This document shows positions 1 to 8,106 of a stretch of DNA of 11,236 bases, piece by piece. The stretch comes from Chloroflexota bacterium. Its GTDB lineage: Bacteria; Chloroflexota; Dehalococcoidia; GIF9; UBA5629. The stretch spans positions 1-11,236 of the forward strand of contig JAPLHJ010000210.1 of the NCBI GenBank assembly GCA_026389675.1, read 5' to 3'. The position numbers and the translations under genes were made by a program. Position 1 is the first letter of the stretch; each line of letters begins with the position of its first letter. The notes below the pieces were generated by a model. That model did not search any database and was not told the DNA's origin. It saw only the letters and a program-made list of their open reading frames with translations.

Positions 1-1443
1 GTGTGCGCCGGCGTCGTGTATTACGAAGATGTCACCCGGCGCAACCGTCGGCAGCGGCCGGTTCACGGCGAACTTGTCGTTGTTCTCGCAAAGCGAGCCG
101 GTCACATCGTACACATGATCTTTCGGTTCATTTTCCTTGCCCAGCACCGTAATATGGTGATAAGCGCCGTAAAGCGCGGGGCGCATGAGGTTGGCCATGC
201 ACGCATCCAGCCCCACGAAGTCCTTGTACTTCACGGAAACGTGCCTGACCTTTGATACCAGATACCCGTGAGGTCCCGTGATGGCCCTGCCACACTCGGT
301 TACCACACGTACCGGCCCCAATCCCATGTCTTCAATATATTTCTTATAAGCGCCGTGGATGCCTGCGGATACCGCATCAAGGTCAATATCCGGTTGCTCA
401 GGCTTGTAGGGTATGCCAAAGCCGCCGCCCAGGTTGATGAAATCGAACTTAATCCCTGTATCATGGTTAATCATCGCAGCCAGCTTGAACAGCATCACCG
501 CAGTTTCCTCGAGGTATTGCTCATCCAGCATGTTGGAGACGACCATAGTGTGCAGGCCGAATCTCTCCGCGCCGAGTTCCACGGCCTTGATGTAGGCGCC
601 TGCTATCTGATCCGTGGTCAAGCCGTACTTGGACTCCCGTGGATCTCCGATGATATCGTTGCCCTTCCGTAGCGGTCCCGGGTTATACCTGAAGCAGATA
701 AGCTCGGGCATCCCCGCGTTTTTATCTATGTAGCCGATATGTGATACATCATCCAGGTTGATGATGGCACCCAGGCTTTTGGCCTTAACATATTCCATGG
801 CCGGTGTATCATTGGAGGTGAACATAATGTCCTCGCCCCGCATACCCAGCTTTTCAGCGATGACAAGCTCCGCCAGGGAACTGCAGTCAGCCCCGAAACC
901 CTCCTCCTTCAAGACATTTACAATGTGGGGGTTCGGGCAGGCCTTGACCGCAAAGTAATTCCTGTAGGCAGGCTTTACCCAGGCAAAGGCCTTTTTATAT
1001 GCCCGGGCCGTGTCCCTGATGCCCTGCTCATCATAGATATAAAAGGGCGTCGGGTATCTTTTTAGCGCTTCCGGCAAGGCTCTCAAAATACGCTCCGGCA
1101 GCAGCCTGGAGGACTCGCGGCGGTAGATATCACACCTCACTGCTTGCTTCGAGCGGGCGATCTTCTCCAGCCTGTCTATCTCAGTGTAGCTGCCCGGCCT
1201 CTCCTTTGCCGCATCCCGAAGTGAATTCCCGTATACAGCCAGCCCTTTTTTAGCGCCCGCCGGGCTGATATAGCCATCATTGGAAGTGACGGCCGCGTAA
1301 ATCTGCAGGGAAACCTCATTGCCCTTCCTGTTCTGTATTATGCCTCCGTCACCGCCATAGATTTTCACGCCCGCGATAGCTGTGGGATTGATGCGAAGGG
1401 CAGTTACTCTCGCCTGGAACAGTTTCAATTCGTCAGTCGTCAT
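1..1443 (-). CDS. lysA: Diaminopimelate decarboxylase with N-terminal extension, 3' end cut by window edge
   Basis: PLP enzyme that decarboxylates meso-diaminopimelate to L-lysine, the last step of lysine synthesis; cytoplasmic. Read from the ATG at 1443, it runs 481 codons without a stop to base 1, ending in HDAGAH. In relatives this is followed by a few dozen more residues, so the gene is truncated only by the window. The core starts near residue 115. It shows the PLP lysine in YFAVKA (K167), the glycine-rich phosphate loop GGGFG (339-343), RPALYGAYHHI (421-431) and the substrate-binding Cys motif LCENNDKFA (C452, E453). These patterns match the clostridial-type decarboxylase well. Residues 1-110 are an extra segment with no motif I know. 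The start is supported by a weak GAGAG about 8 bases upstream, and an in-frame stop (TAG, 1486-1488) lies upstream with no other ATG between. It is transcribed divergently from the kinase gene. Function is near certain; the exact start is less so. Confidence 0.93.
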   Translation of the reverse strand, partial: MTTDELKLFQARVTALRINPTAIAGVKIYGGDGGIIQNRKGNEVSLQIYAAVTSNDGYISPAGAKKGLAVYGNSLRDAAKERPGSYTEIDRLEKIARSKQAVRCDIYRRESSRLLPERILRALPEALKRYPTPFYIYDEQGIRDTARAYKKAFAWVKPAYRNYFAVKACPNPHIVNVLKEEGFGADCSSLAELVIAEKLGMRGEDIMFTSNDTPAMEYVKAKSLGAIINLDDVSHIGYIDKNAGMPELICFRYNPGPLRKGNDIIGDPRESKYGLTTDQIAGAYIKAVELGAERFGLHTMVVSNMLDEQYLEETAVMLFKLAAMINHDTGIKFDFINLGGGFGIPYKPEQPDIDLDAVSAGIHGAYKKYIEDMGLGPVRVVTECGRAITGPHGYLVSKVRHVSVKYKDFVGLDACMANLMRPALYGAYHHITVLGKENEPKDHVYDVTGSLCENNDKFAVNRPLPTVAPGDIFVIHDAGAH

Positions 1444-1477
1444 TTTAATTTCTCTCGCACTTATTATGGCCGGTTGA

Positions 1478-1483
1478 ATTATA
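1478..1483 (-). promoter_or_regulatory. Candidate -10 box for lysA
   Basis: On the minus strand these six bases read TATAAT, a perfect -10 hexamer. A start about 7 bases downstream would give a 5' leader of roughly 28 bases before the lysA ATG. I see no good -35 hexamer at 16-19 bases spacing and no TG extension, so this is only a candidate. Confidence 0.35.
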
Positions 1484-1555
1484 ACCTATCTAACGGGTTT
1501 GATGCCCGCCCTTGCTGATACCCTGATCATTACGCGTGAAATGGACGATTAAAAC

Positions 1556-1564
1556 TGCTATAAT
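1556..1564 (+). promoter_or_regulatory. Extended -10 promoter of the five-gene operon
   Basis: The bases read TGCTATAAT, a perfect extended -10 element (TGN plus TATAAT). No clear -35 is visible, as is common for extended -10 promoters. Transcription would begin near 1571, only a few bases before the ATG at 1575, so the first gene may be translated from a leaderless or near-leaderless message. The element lies inside the reading frame if the upstream ATG at 1536 is used, which argues against that start. Confidence 0.5.
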
Positions 1565-1574
1565 ATCCCGCGTT

Positions 1575-3131
1575 ATGCCATCCGAACTCCCTGCATACGT
1601 ACAGGCTTTATTGAACCCCCATGCATACCCGGAACATCCGGCCGCTGTAGAGTTGCAGCAGACGCAGATGTCGTTCATATTCCTCACAGGCAGTTACGCC
1701 TATAAAACCAAGAAGCCGGTCAACTTGGGCTATCTCGACTATACCACCCTGGAAAAAAGGGAGTATTTCTGCCGGCAGGAACTGGAGCTCAATCGCCGGC
1801 TCAGCCCCGGCGCATATATAGGTGTCCTGCCAATTATGCAGTCGCCCGCCGGGATAGAGCTCAACGGCAACGGCGAAATCATCGAATACGCAGTCAAGAT
1901 GAAGCAACTGCCGCGCGATAGGATGATGGACGTGTTGTTGCCCCAATACCGGGTCACGCCGGCCATGCTGGACAAAGTAGCTGCGTTAATGGCAGATTTC
2001 CATGGCCGCGCTGCTACCAGTCCGCGGATAAGCGCCTTCGGCAGCCTGGAAGGTATCCGGACCAACAATGATGAAAACTTCAGCCAGACGGAGAAATATA
2101 TCGGCGCCCTCATCACGCAAAAATCCCACCGCCTTATCAGGGAATATTCCGACAGCTTCATAAGTGACAATGCTGCCCTTTTCAACCGGCGGGTGGAACA
2201 GGGCAGGATACGCGACTGTCACGGTGACCTGCATTGCGCGCACGTTTGCTTTGCCGATGACATATATATATACGACTGCATAGAGTTTAACGACCGTTTC
2301 CGCTACTGCGATACAGCCTCAGAGATAGCCTTCCTGGCCATGGATATAGACCGCTACGGCCGTGCTGATCTCTCCGCATCGTTCGTCCAATCGTATATCA
2401 GGGCCGGCGGCGATACAGAAATAACAACCCTGCTGGATTTCTACAAGTGCTACCGCGCCTGCGTGCGCGGCAAAGTGGCCTGCTTCAAATACGACGACCC
2501 GCTGCTCAAGGATAAGGACGCTATCATCAAAGAGGCCGGGCTATACTTCAACCTGGCATATAAATTCGCGTGCCGCAAGCCCGTGGTCATAATCGTCACC
2601 GGGCTTATCGGCACGGGCAAGACGACCGCTGCCGGGAAAATTGGGCAGGGCCTGGGTTATACCATCCTCTCTTCGGACGTCGTCAGGAAGGAACTGGCCG
2701 GGGTTCCTGCGGGTGAGCGACATTACTATGATTTCAGCAGCGGAATTTACAGCCCCGAATTCACGCAGAAGACCTACGGGGAGCTTCTCAGGCGGACTCG
2801 CGCTCTACTGAAAAACGGACAATCTGTTATAATAGACGCCTCTTTTAAAAAACGTGCCGACCGTATGGCTGTTCAGCGGCTGGCCGATGAGAGCGGCGCC
2901 GGCTTCCTGGCAGTCGAGTGCGTTGCTGACGAGGGCGCTATACAAAGGCGCCTCGAGAGGAGAAAACAGGCGGGCTCAATATCGGATGGACGCTGGGAGA
3001 TATTCGCCGATATCAAGAAGGATTTCGACAGGGTAGATGAGATAAATGATATGGGGCATATAGTGATAGACACCACTAACCCATCAGGTAATATTATCGA
3101 ATTGCTTTTGCAAAGGATAGCAGAATTATGA
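1575..3131 (+). CDS. Two-domain kinase: aminoglycoside-phosphotransferase-like domain plus P-loop (AAA_33-type) kinase domain
   Basis: Predicted cytoplasmic ATP-dependent phosphotransferase of unknown substrate, 518 residues from ATG 1575. The N-terminal half has the APH/choline-kinase fold: FLTGSYAYKTKKPV near the start, the catalytic loop CHGDLHCAHVCF (H216-H220; D218 the likely base) and the metal-binding DCIEFND (D234-D240). The C-terminal half has a Walker A motif GLIGTGKTT (343-351), then SSDVVRKELAG and a basic lid segment RRLERRK. This order matches proteins annotated as bifunctional aminoglycoside phosphotransferase/ATP-binding protein (COG2187 plus COG0645). The name reflects the fold only; nothing here shows antibiotic resistance. 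An in-frame ATG at 1536 would add 13 residues, but neither start has a Shine-Dalgarno and 1575 fits the promoter. The stop overlaps the ahcY start (ATGA), so the two are probably translationally coupled. Confidence 0.85.
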   Translation: MPSELPAYVQALLNPHAYPEHPAAVELQQTQMSFIFLTGSYAYKTKKPVNLGYLDYTTLEKREYFCRQELELNRRLSPGAYIGVLPIMQSPAGIELNGNGEIIEYAVKMKQLPRDRMMDVLLPQYRVTPAMLDKVAALMADFHGRAATSPRISAFGSLEGIRTNNDENFSQTEKYIGALITQKSHRLIREYSDSFISDNAALFNRRVEQGRIRDCHGDLHCAHVCFADDIYIYDCIEFNDRFRYCDTASEIAFLAMDIDRYGRADLSASFVQSYIRAGGDTEITTLLDFYKCYRACVRGKVACFKYDDPLLKDKDAIIKEAGLYFNLAYKFACRKPVVIIVTGLIGTGKTTAAGKIGQGLGYTILSSDVVRKELAGVPAGERHYYDFSSGIYSPEFTQKTYGELLRRTRALLKNGQSVIIDASFKKRADRMAVQRLADESGAGFLAVECVADEGAIQRRLERRKQAGSISDGRWEIFADIKKDFDRVDEINDMGHIVIDTTNPSGNIIELLLQRIAEL

Positions 3132-4381
3132 AATACGATATTAAAGACCTTGATCTTGCCGCGGAAGGCAAGCTGCGCATAGAGTGGGCCAGCCACCAGA
3201 TGCCCGTGCTTAAACTGATACAGGCGCGCTTCGCAAAGGAGAAGCCATTCAGTGGCATACGTATCTCAGGCTGCCTGCATATTACCACCGAGACCGCCAA
3301 CCTGGCCTTCGCGCTGAAGGCGGGCGGGGCAGACCTGGTGCTCTGCGCTTCCAACCCGCTGAGCACGCAGGACGATGTGGCCGCTGCCCTTGTTAAGCAA
3401 GGTTTCCCCATGTTCTGCATCAAGGGGGAGGACAACAAGACCTACTACAAGCATATTATGGCCGCCCTCGACCACAAACCGCAATTGACTATCGACGATG
3501 GCGCCGACCTGGTCAGCACCATCCACCAGGAGAAGACCTCCCTGTTGCCCTCTGTTATCGGCGGCACCGAGGAGACCACCACCGGCGTTATCAGGCTCAA
3601 GAATATGGCTAAAGCGAAGAAGCTCAAGTACCCTGTGGTCGCGGTCAACGACGCCAAGACCAAGCATTTCTTCGATAACCACTATGGCACCGGCCAGAGC
3701 ACCATCGACGGCATCACCCGTGCCACCAATATACTCTGGTCGGGTAAAACAGTGGTCGTGGCCGGCTACGGCTTTTGCGGCCGCGGCGTGGCGCGCCGCG
3801 CTTCCGGCATGGGCGCACGCGTCATTGTTTGCGAGATAGATCCCATAATCGCCCTTGAAGCTGCAATGGATGGTTTCCAGGTTATGCCTCTGCTGGATGC
3901 CGCTGATTTGGGCGACGTATTCATCACCTTGACCGGCAACCGGCACGTCCTGGATAAAAAACATTTCGCCAGGATGAAGGACGGTGCGATCATGGCCAAT
4001 AGCGGGCATTTCAATGTTGAGATAAACATCCCCGCCCTGCAAGGCCTGTCCATATCCAGGCGCCGCACCCGGCAGTTCGTGGACGAATACGTACTGGTCG
4101 ATCGCAGGCGCGTCTACCTGCTGGGGGAAGGACGGCTGATTAACCTGGCCGCTGCCGAAGGTCACCCTGCCAGTGTCATGGATATGAGCTTCGCCAACCA
4201 GGCGCTGGGACTCGAATATCTGATTAAGAACAAAGGGAAGCTGAAGCCGGATGTTTATCCCGTGCCGCTGGAATTAGATAACGAGGTCGGGCGGCTCAAG
4301 CTTAAATCGATGGATATATCCATAGACAGTCTCACACTTGAGCAGCAGAAATATCTTAACAGCTGGGAAGAAGGGACTTAA
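3128..4381 (+). CDS. ahcY: Adenosylhomocysteinase (S-adenosylhomocysteine hydrolase), short form
   Basis: NAD-dependent enzyme that splits S-adenosylhomocysteine into adenosine and homocysteine, relieving product inhibition of methyltransferases; cytoplasmic, usually a tetramer. At 417 residues, all catalytic positions known from the human enzyme are present: SGCLHITTETA, DDGADL (D124), GGTEETTTGV (E149), TKHFFDN (K179, D183, N184), the NAD loop GYGFCGRG (213-220), NSGHFNVEI and EGHPASVMDMSFANQ. It ends soon after LKLKSM and lacks the C-terminal KPDHYRY tail of the eukaryotic and many proteobacterial enzymes, as in archaeal and thermophile forms. The start has AAAGGA (3112-3117) about 10 bases upstream and overlaps the kinase stop by four bases. 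metK follows 17 bases after the stop, making a SAM-use/SAM-recycling pair. Confidence 0.97.
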   Translation: MKYDIKDLDLAAEGKLRIEWASHQMPVLKLIQARFAKEKPFSGIRISGCLHITTETANLAFALKAGGADLVLCASNPLSTQDDVAAALVKQGFPMFCIKGEDNKTYYKHIMAALDHKPQLTIDDGADLVSTIHQEKTSLLPSVIGGTEETTTGVIRLKNMAKAKKLKYPVVAVNDAKTKHFFDNHYGTGQSTIDGITRATNILWSGKTVVVAGYGFCGRGVARRASGMGARVIVCEIDPIIALEAAMDGFQVMPLLDAADLGDVFITLTGNRHVLDKKHFARMKDGAIMANSGHFNVEINIPALQGLSISRRRTRQFVDEYVLVDRRRVYLLGEGRLINLAAAEGHPASVMDMSFANQALGLEYLIKNKGKLKPDVYPVPLELDNEVGRLKLKSMDISIDSLTLEQQKYLNSWEEGT

Positions 4382-4398
4382 AACATTAAGGAGCGGAA

Positions 4399-5610
4399 AT
4401 GAAAAACACTTTCATGCGTGCACCCAAGTATTTCTTTACATCGGAATCTGTCACAGAGGGGCATCCCGACAAGCTGTGCGACCAGGTCGCCGACGGCATA
4501 CTCGATGCTATGATCAAGGACGACCCCAAAAGCAGGGTCGCCTGCGAGGTGGCGGTCACCATCGGCCTGGTCATCGTACTGAGCGAGATAACCACCAAGA
4601 CCTACGTGGAGATACCCGACGTTGTACGGAGGATAGTGAAAGATATCGGCTACACCGAGCCCGCTTATCAGTTCGATTACCAGAGCCTGGCCACGATAGT
4701 TTCCATCAAGAAGCAATCGCCCAATATCAATGCGGGAGTCAGCAAGGCCCTGGAGGTGCGCGCAACAGGCAAGAAGGCGGACGAACTCGACCTGACCGGC
4801 GCGGGAGACCAGGGTATGATGTTCGGCTATGCCTGCACAGAGACCGCCGAGCTAATGCCGCTCCCCATCTCCCTGGCGCATAGGCTGACACAGCGCCTGG
4901 CCGAGGCGCGCAAGAAAAAGGTTATCCCTTACCTTCGCCCGGACGGCAAATCGCAGGTCACCGTTGAGTACAGCTACGGCAAACCCAAAAGGATCGAGGC
5001 CGTTGTCATCGGCGCCCACCACGACCCTGCGCCCGATAACGATACCATCCGCCACGATATCATTCAGAAGGTCATCAAGCCGGTCATACCGGCTGCCCTG
5101 ATGGATAAGAACACCAAGATATACGTCAACAGCGCGGGCCGCTTCGAAGTTGGCGGCCCGGTCTCGGATACCGGTTTCACCGGCCGCAAGCTGCTGGTTG
5201 ATACTTACGGCGGCTATGCCCGGCACGGCGGCGGAGCTTTCTCAGGCAAGGATCCCACCAAGGTTGACCGCTCAGCAACCTACATGGCACGCTACATCGC
5301 TAAGAACTGCGTAGCAGCCGGACTGGCCGATAAGCTGGAGATACAGATCGCCTATTCCATCGGGGTGGCCCACCCGCTCTCCGTTTCCATAGAGACTTTC
5401 GGCACAGGCAGGATATCTGATGCCGTAGTACTCAAGCTCATCCACAAACATTTCGATATGCGGCCCGAGGCTATCATCAGGTATTTCGACCTGCGCCGTC
5501 CCATCTACCAGGCCACCGCCTCTTACGGCCACTTCGGCCGAACGGACGTTAACTTCCCCTGGGAAAAGACCGACAAAGCTAAGATTTTGAAGGCTGAAGC
5601 CGGGATATAG
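4399..5610 (+). CDS. metK: S-adenosylmethionine synthetase (methionine adenosyltransferase)
   Basis: Makes S-adenosylmethionine from methionine and ATP; cytoplasmic. The 403 residues are close to the usual length. A strong AAGGAG (4388-4393) sits five bases before the ATG. Key E. coli active-site residues are kept: FTSESVTEGHPDK (H22, D24), RVACE, LRPDGKSQ, GAGDQG (D137), D257 with R263/K264, and HGGGAFSGKDPTKVDRS (K284, K288, D290). Several usually invariant neighbours differ: the gate-loop motif QSPDI reads QSPNI (N109), the Asp of GVD is Ser115, GP-x-GD-x-GLTGRK reads GPVSDTGFTGRK, STQH reads GAHH, and TG before the GE-ITT strand reads IG with LSEITT. The enzyme is probably active but belongs to a divergent branch. 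It lies between ahcY and the phosphohexomutase gene in the same operon. Confidence 0.96.
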   Translation: MKNTFMRAPKYFFTSESVTEGHPDKLCDQVADGILDAMIKDDPKSRVACEVAVTIGLVIVLSEITTKTYVEIPDVVRRIVKDIGYTEPAYQFDYQSLATIVSIKKQSPNINAGVSKALEVRATGKKADELDLTGAGDQGMMFGYACTETAELMPLPISLAHRLTQRLAEARKKKVIPYLRPDGKSQVTVEYSYGKPKRIEAVVIGAHHDPAPDNDTIRHDIIQKVIKPVIPAALMDKNTKIYVNSAGRFEVGGPVSDTGFTGRKLLVDTYGGYARHGGGAFSGKDPTKVDRSATYMARYIAKNCVAAGLADKLEIQIAYSIGVAHPLSVSIETFGTGRISDAVVLKLIHKHFDMRPEAIIRYFDLRRPIYQATASYGHFGRTDVNFPWEKTDKAKILKAEAGI

Positions 5611-5622
5611 CAGGTGCCAGCC

Positions 5623-7038
5623 ATGATTAAATTCGGTACCGACGGCTGGCGTGCTGTCATTGCTGAGGATTTCACCTTTGCCAACGTGCGCGCCTGCGCC
5701 CAGGGCGTGGCCGATTACCTGAAAGGGGTTGGACAGGGCAAGGGGGGAGTTGTCATCGGCTATGATACACGCTTCGCCTCCGAGGATTTCGCCGCGGCGT
5801 CGGCCGAGGTGCTGGCCGGCAACGGGATCAAGACTTTCATCTTTCCCGGGACGGCTCCCACGCCGGTAACCAGCTACATGGTAACCGCCCTCAAGGCCGA
5901 CGGCGCCATTATGATAACCGCCAGCCACAACCCCGGCCAGTACAACGGCTTCAAGTACAAGGTTAATAGCGGATGTAGCGCCCCCACCGATATCATTACT
6001 GAGATCGAGAATAACGCCAATGCAGCGGTGGGTACGGGAAAAATCAGAAGGCTGAATCTCGACGACGCGCTCAAAAAGAAGCTGGTCAGCTACCATGACC
6101 CCTTCCGTGCCTACGAGAAGCACCTTGGCACACTGATAAACATCGAGTCGCTCAAGCAGCAGCGCTTCAAGCTCGTAGTCGATTCCATGTTCGGCGCGGG
6201 CATCGGCTACTTCAAAAGACTTTTGGAAGGCGGCAAGCTCGAGGTACACGAGATAAACCGGGTCCGCAACCCGCTCTTCCCGGGCATACAGCCGGAACCC
6301 ATCAGCAAGAATCTCGGCAAGCTGGCTCGTCAGGTTATACGTGACGGCGCCAATGTGGGTTTTGCCACCGACGGCGATGCCGACCGCATCGGCATCATGG
6401 ATGAGAATGGCCGCTTCATGACCACCCAGGAGGTCTTTGCCCTGCTGGCCCTGTACCTGCTGGACGTGCGCAAGCAGCGCGGCGGATTGGTCAAGACTCT
6501 CACTTCCACCGACATGCTCTTTACTATCGGTGAGCTTTACAATGTGCCCGTTTTTGAGACACAGGTGGGCTTCAAGTACGTCGCGCCCATCATGATGCGC
6601 GAGAATGCCCTGCTGGGAGGGGAGGAAAGCGGCGGCTACGGCTTCCGCGGCCACATCCCTGAGCGCGACGGCCTGCTTGCCGGCCTTTACATCATCGATT
6701 ACCTCACAAGCACAGGCAAGACACCCTCGCAGCTCCTGGCCGATCTCTTCAAGAAAGTCGGCCCGCACTATTACGACCGTCTCGATATACATACTAATGA
6801 GGAGAGCAAGCAGAAAATGCTGGCCCAGATATCCGCTGCGGCGGCTGAGAAGATCGGCGGGCAAAAAGTCGTCAGCATAGATACCCGCGACGGCTTCCGC
6901 TACAAGCTGGCGGACGGCTCCTGGTTGCTGGTGCGCTTTTCCGGCACCGAGCCGCTGGTGCGCGTCTACGCCGAGTGCGGCAGCCCCAAAGAAGTACAGA
7001 AATTGATACAATACGGACAGGAAATGGTAGGGGTATGA
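5623..7038 (+). CDS. Phosphomannomutase/phosphoglucomutase (alpha-D-phosphohexomutase family)
   Basis: Interconverts hexose 6-phosphates and 1-phosphates (mannose and/or glucose), supplying precursors of GDP-mannose or UDP-glucose; cytoplasmic and Mg-dependent. From ATG 5623 it has 471 residues, normal for the family. The four family signatures appear in order: active-site serine loop TASHNP (phosphoserine S101), metal loop DGDADR (250-255), sugar loop GGEESGG (332-338) and C-terminal phosphate loop RFSGTEP (438-444). I prefer ATG 5623 to the in-frame GTG at 5614: AGGTG (5612-5616) is six bases before the ATG, and the protein then starts MIKFGTDGWRA as usual. The gap to metK is 12 bases. It is followed three bases later by the hexose-phosphate isomerase, which makes its substrate. 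Glucose versus mannose preference cannot be read from sequence. Confidence 0.94.
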   Translation: MIKFGTDGWRAVIAEDFTFANVRACAQGVADYLKGVGQGKGGVVIGYDTRFASEDFAAASAEVLAGNGIKTFIFPGTAPTPVTSYMVTALKADGAIMITASHNPGQYNGFKYKVNSGCSAPTDIITEIENNANAAVGTGKIRRLNLDDALKKKLVSYHDPFRAYEKHLGTLINIESLKQQRFKLVVDSMFGAGIGYFKRLLEGGKLEVHEINRVRNPLFPGIQPEPISKNLGKLARQVIRDGANVGFATDGDADRIGIMDENGRFMTTQEVFALLALYLLDVRKQRGGLVKTLTSTDMLFTIGELYNVPVFETQVGFKYVAPIMMRENALLGGEESGGYGFRGHIPERDGLLAGLYIIDYLTSTGKTPSQLLADLFKKVGPHYYDRLDIHTNEESKQKMLAQISAAAAEKIGGQKVVSIDTRDGFRYKLADGSWLLVRFSGTEPLVRVYAECGSPKEVQKLIQYGQEMVGV

Positions 7039-7041
7039 GCT

Positions 7042-8106
7042 ATGTTGAACCTGGACGACCAATCTGTTTACACTTCATTAGATAAATCCGGTATGGGGTC
7101 GCAGATACGCGGCCTGCCCGAACAATGCCGCCAGGCCTGGGACAAGGCCTCACAATTACTTCTCCCGTCCGGCTATGCCGATGTCAACAAGGTGGTGATA
7201 CTCGGCATGGGCGGTTCCGCCATTGGCGGTGACCTGCTCAGGGGTCTGACAGCCTCTTTATCCCGTCCTCTCGTGCTGGTGCAGCGCGATTACGACCTCC
7301 CCGGTTGGGTTGACGACGAGACGCTGGTCATCGGCGCCAGCTATTCCGGCAACACTGAGGAAACCCTCTCCGGCTTCACCCAGGCGCTCAAGAAAAATTG
7401 TAAAAAGCTGGTCATCTCCACCGGTGGCAGGCTTACCGAGCTTGCCCGCCAGAACGATGTGCCGGTTTTCGTCATAGAGCACGTTTCACCCCCCCGCGCC
7501 GCGCTGGGTTACAGTTTGCTGCCCCTGCTGGCCATCATGCAGAATTTGGGTTTTCTAAGCGGCATGGCGGCGGAGGTTGACGGCATGGTATCGGCGCTCA
7601 AGATGATGTGCCAGAGCTGGCAGGACGATTCACCGCAGGAGCACAACCAGGCCAAGATGCTGGCAACCCGGCTCTATGACAAGGTCGTGGTCGTCTATGG
7701 TGCCGGCATACTGACGGATGTCGCCCGCAGGTGGAAAACCCAGATAAATGAGAACAGCAAGCAGTGGGCCTTCTTCGAGACCCTCCCCGAGCTAAACCAC
7801 AACGCTGTGCTCGGCTACCGCTATCCCGACGGCATGAGAGACCGCCTGTACGTACTCCTCCTGCGTTGCCAGTCACTGCATCCCCGCACGCTTATACGTT
7901 ACAAGGTCACCGGCGAGTTGCTGGAAAAGAGCGGCATTCCTTACCAGTACCTCGACAGCCAGGGCGGTAACGACCTCAAGCATGTCATGAACCTGGTGCT
8001 GCTGGGTGACTGGGTCAGCTATTACCTTGCCATGCTCAACGGCATTGACCCCAGTCCTGTGCCGCAGATCGATTTATTGAAGAAACGGCTGGCGGAGGGG
8101 AAGTAG
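7042..8106 (+). CDS. Bifunctional phosphoglucose/phosphomannose isomerase (SIS-domain family)
   Basis: Interconverts glucose-6-P or mannose-6-P with fructose-6-P; cytoplasmic. The 354-residue protein has two SIS sugar-isomerase domains. The N-terminal one shows ILGMGGSAIGG (53-63) and ASYSGNTEE (99-107), the latter being the phosphate-binding loop. The C-terminal one has NENSKQWAFFETLPELNHN. Here E237 and H253 are 16 residues apart, the same spacing as the catalytic Glu203 and His219 of the Pyrobaculum enzyme. This family is found in archaea and a few bacterial groups and is unrelated in length to the large classical Pgi. AGGGG (7029-7033) lies eight bases before the ATG, overlapping the end of the mutase gene, so the two are likely coupled. 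It is the last gene of the operon; I found no strong terminator after it. Confidence 0.93.
   Translation: MLNLDDQSVYTSLDKSGMGSQIRGLPEQCRQAWDKASQLLLPSGYADVNKVVILGMGGSAIGGDLLRGLTASLSRPLVLVQRDYDLPGWVDDETLVIGASYSGNTEETLSGFTQALKKNCKKLVISTGGRLTELARQNDVPVFVIEHVSPPRAALGYSLLPLLAIMQNLGFLSGMAAEVDGMVSALKMMCQSWQDDSPQEHNQAKMLATRLYDKVVVVYGAGILTDVARRWKTQINENSKQWAFFETLPELNHNAVLGYRYPDGMRDRLYVLLLRCQSLHPRTLIRYKVTGELLEKSGIPYQYLDSQGGNDLKHVMNLVLLGDWVSYYLAMLNGIDPSPVPQIDLLKKRLAEGK

Noticed and set aside
1..672. Plus-strand open frames of 84 and 134 codons
   Set aside because: Both lie antisense to the lysA reading frame, which has clear PLP-decarboxylase motifs.
1575..3131. Antibiotic-resistance aminoglycoside phosphotransferase
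   Set aside because: Only the fold is shared. The two-domain layout with a C-terminal P-loop kinase and the metabolic operon argue for a housekeeping substrate.
3266..4165. Antisense open frame of 299 codons opposite ahcY
   Set aside because: It mirrors a certain adenosylhomocysteinase, and its sequence is low-complexity in the way typical of shadow frames.
5272..7062. Antisense open frame of 596 codons opposite the phosphohexomutase
   Set aside because: It lies over a gene with all family motifs, has no recognisable domain and no Shine-Dalgarno. It is a by-product of GC-rich codon use on the coding strand.
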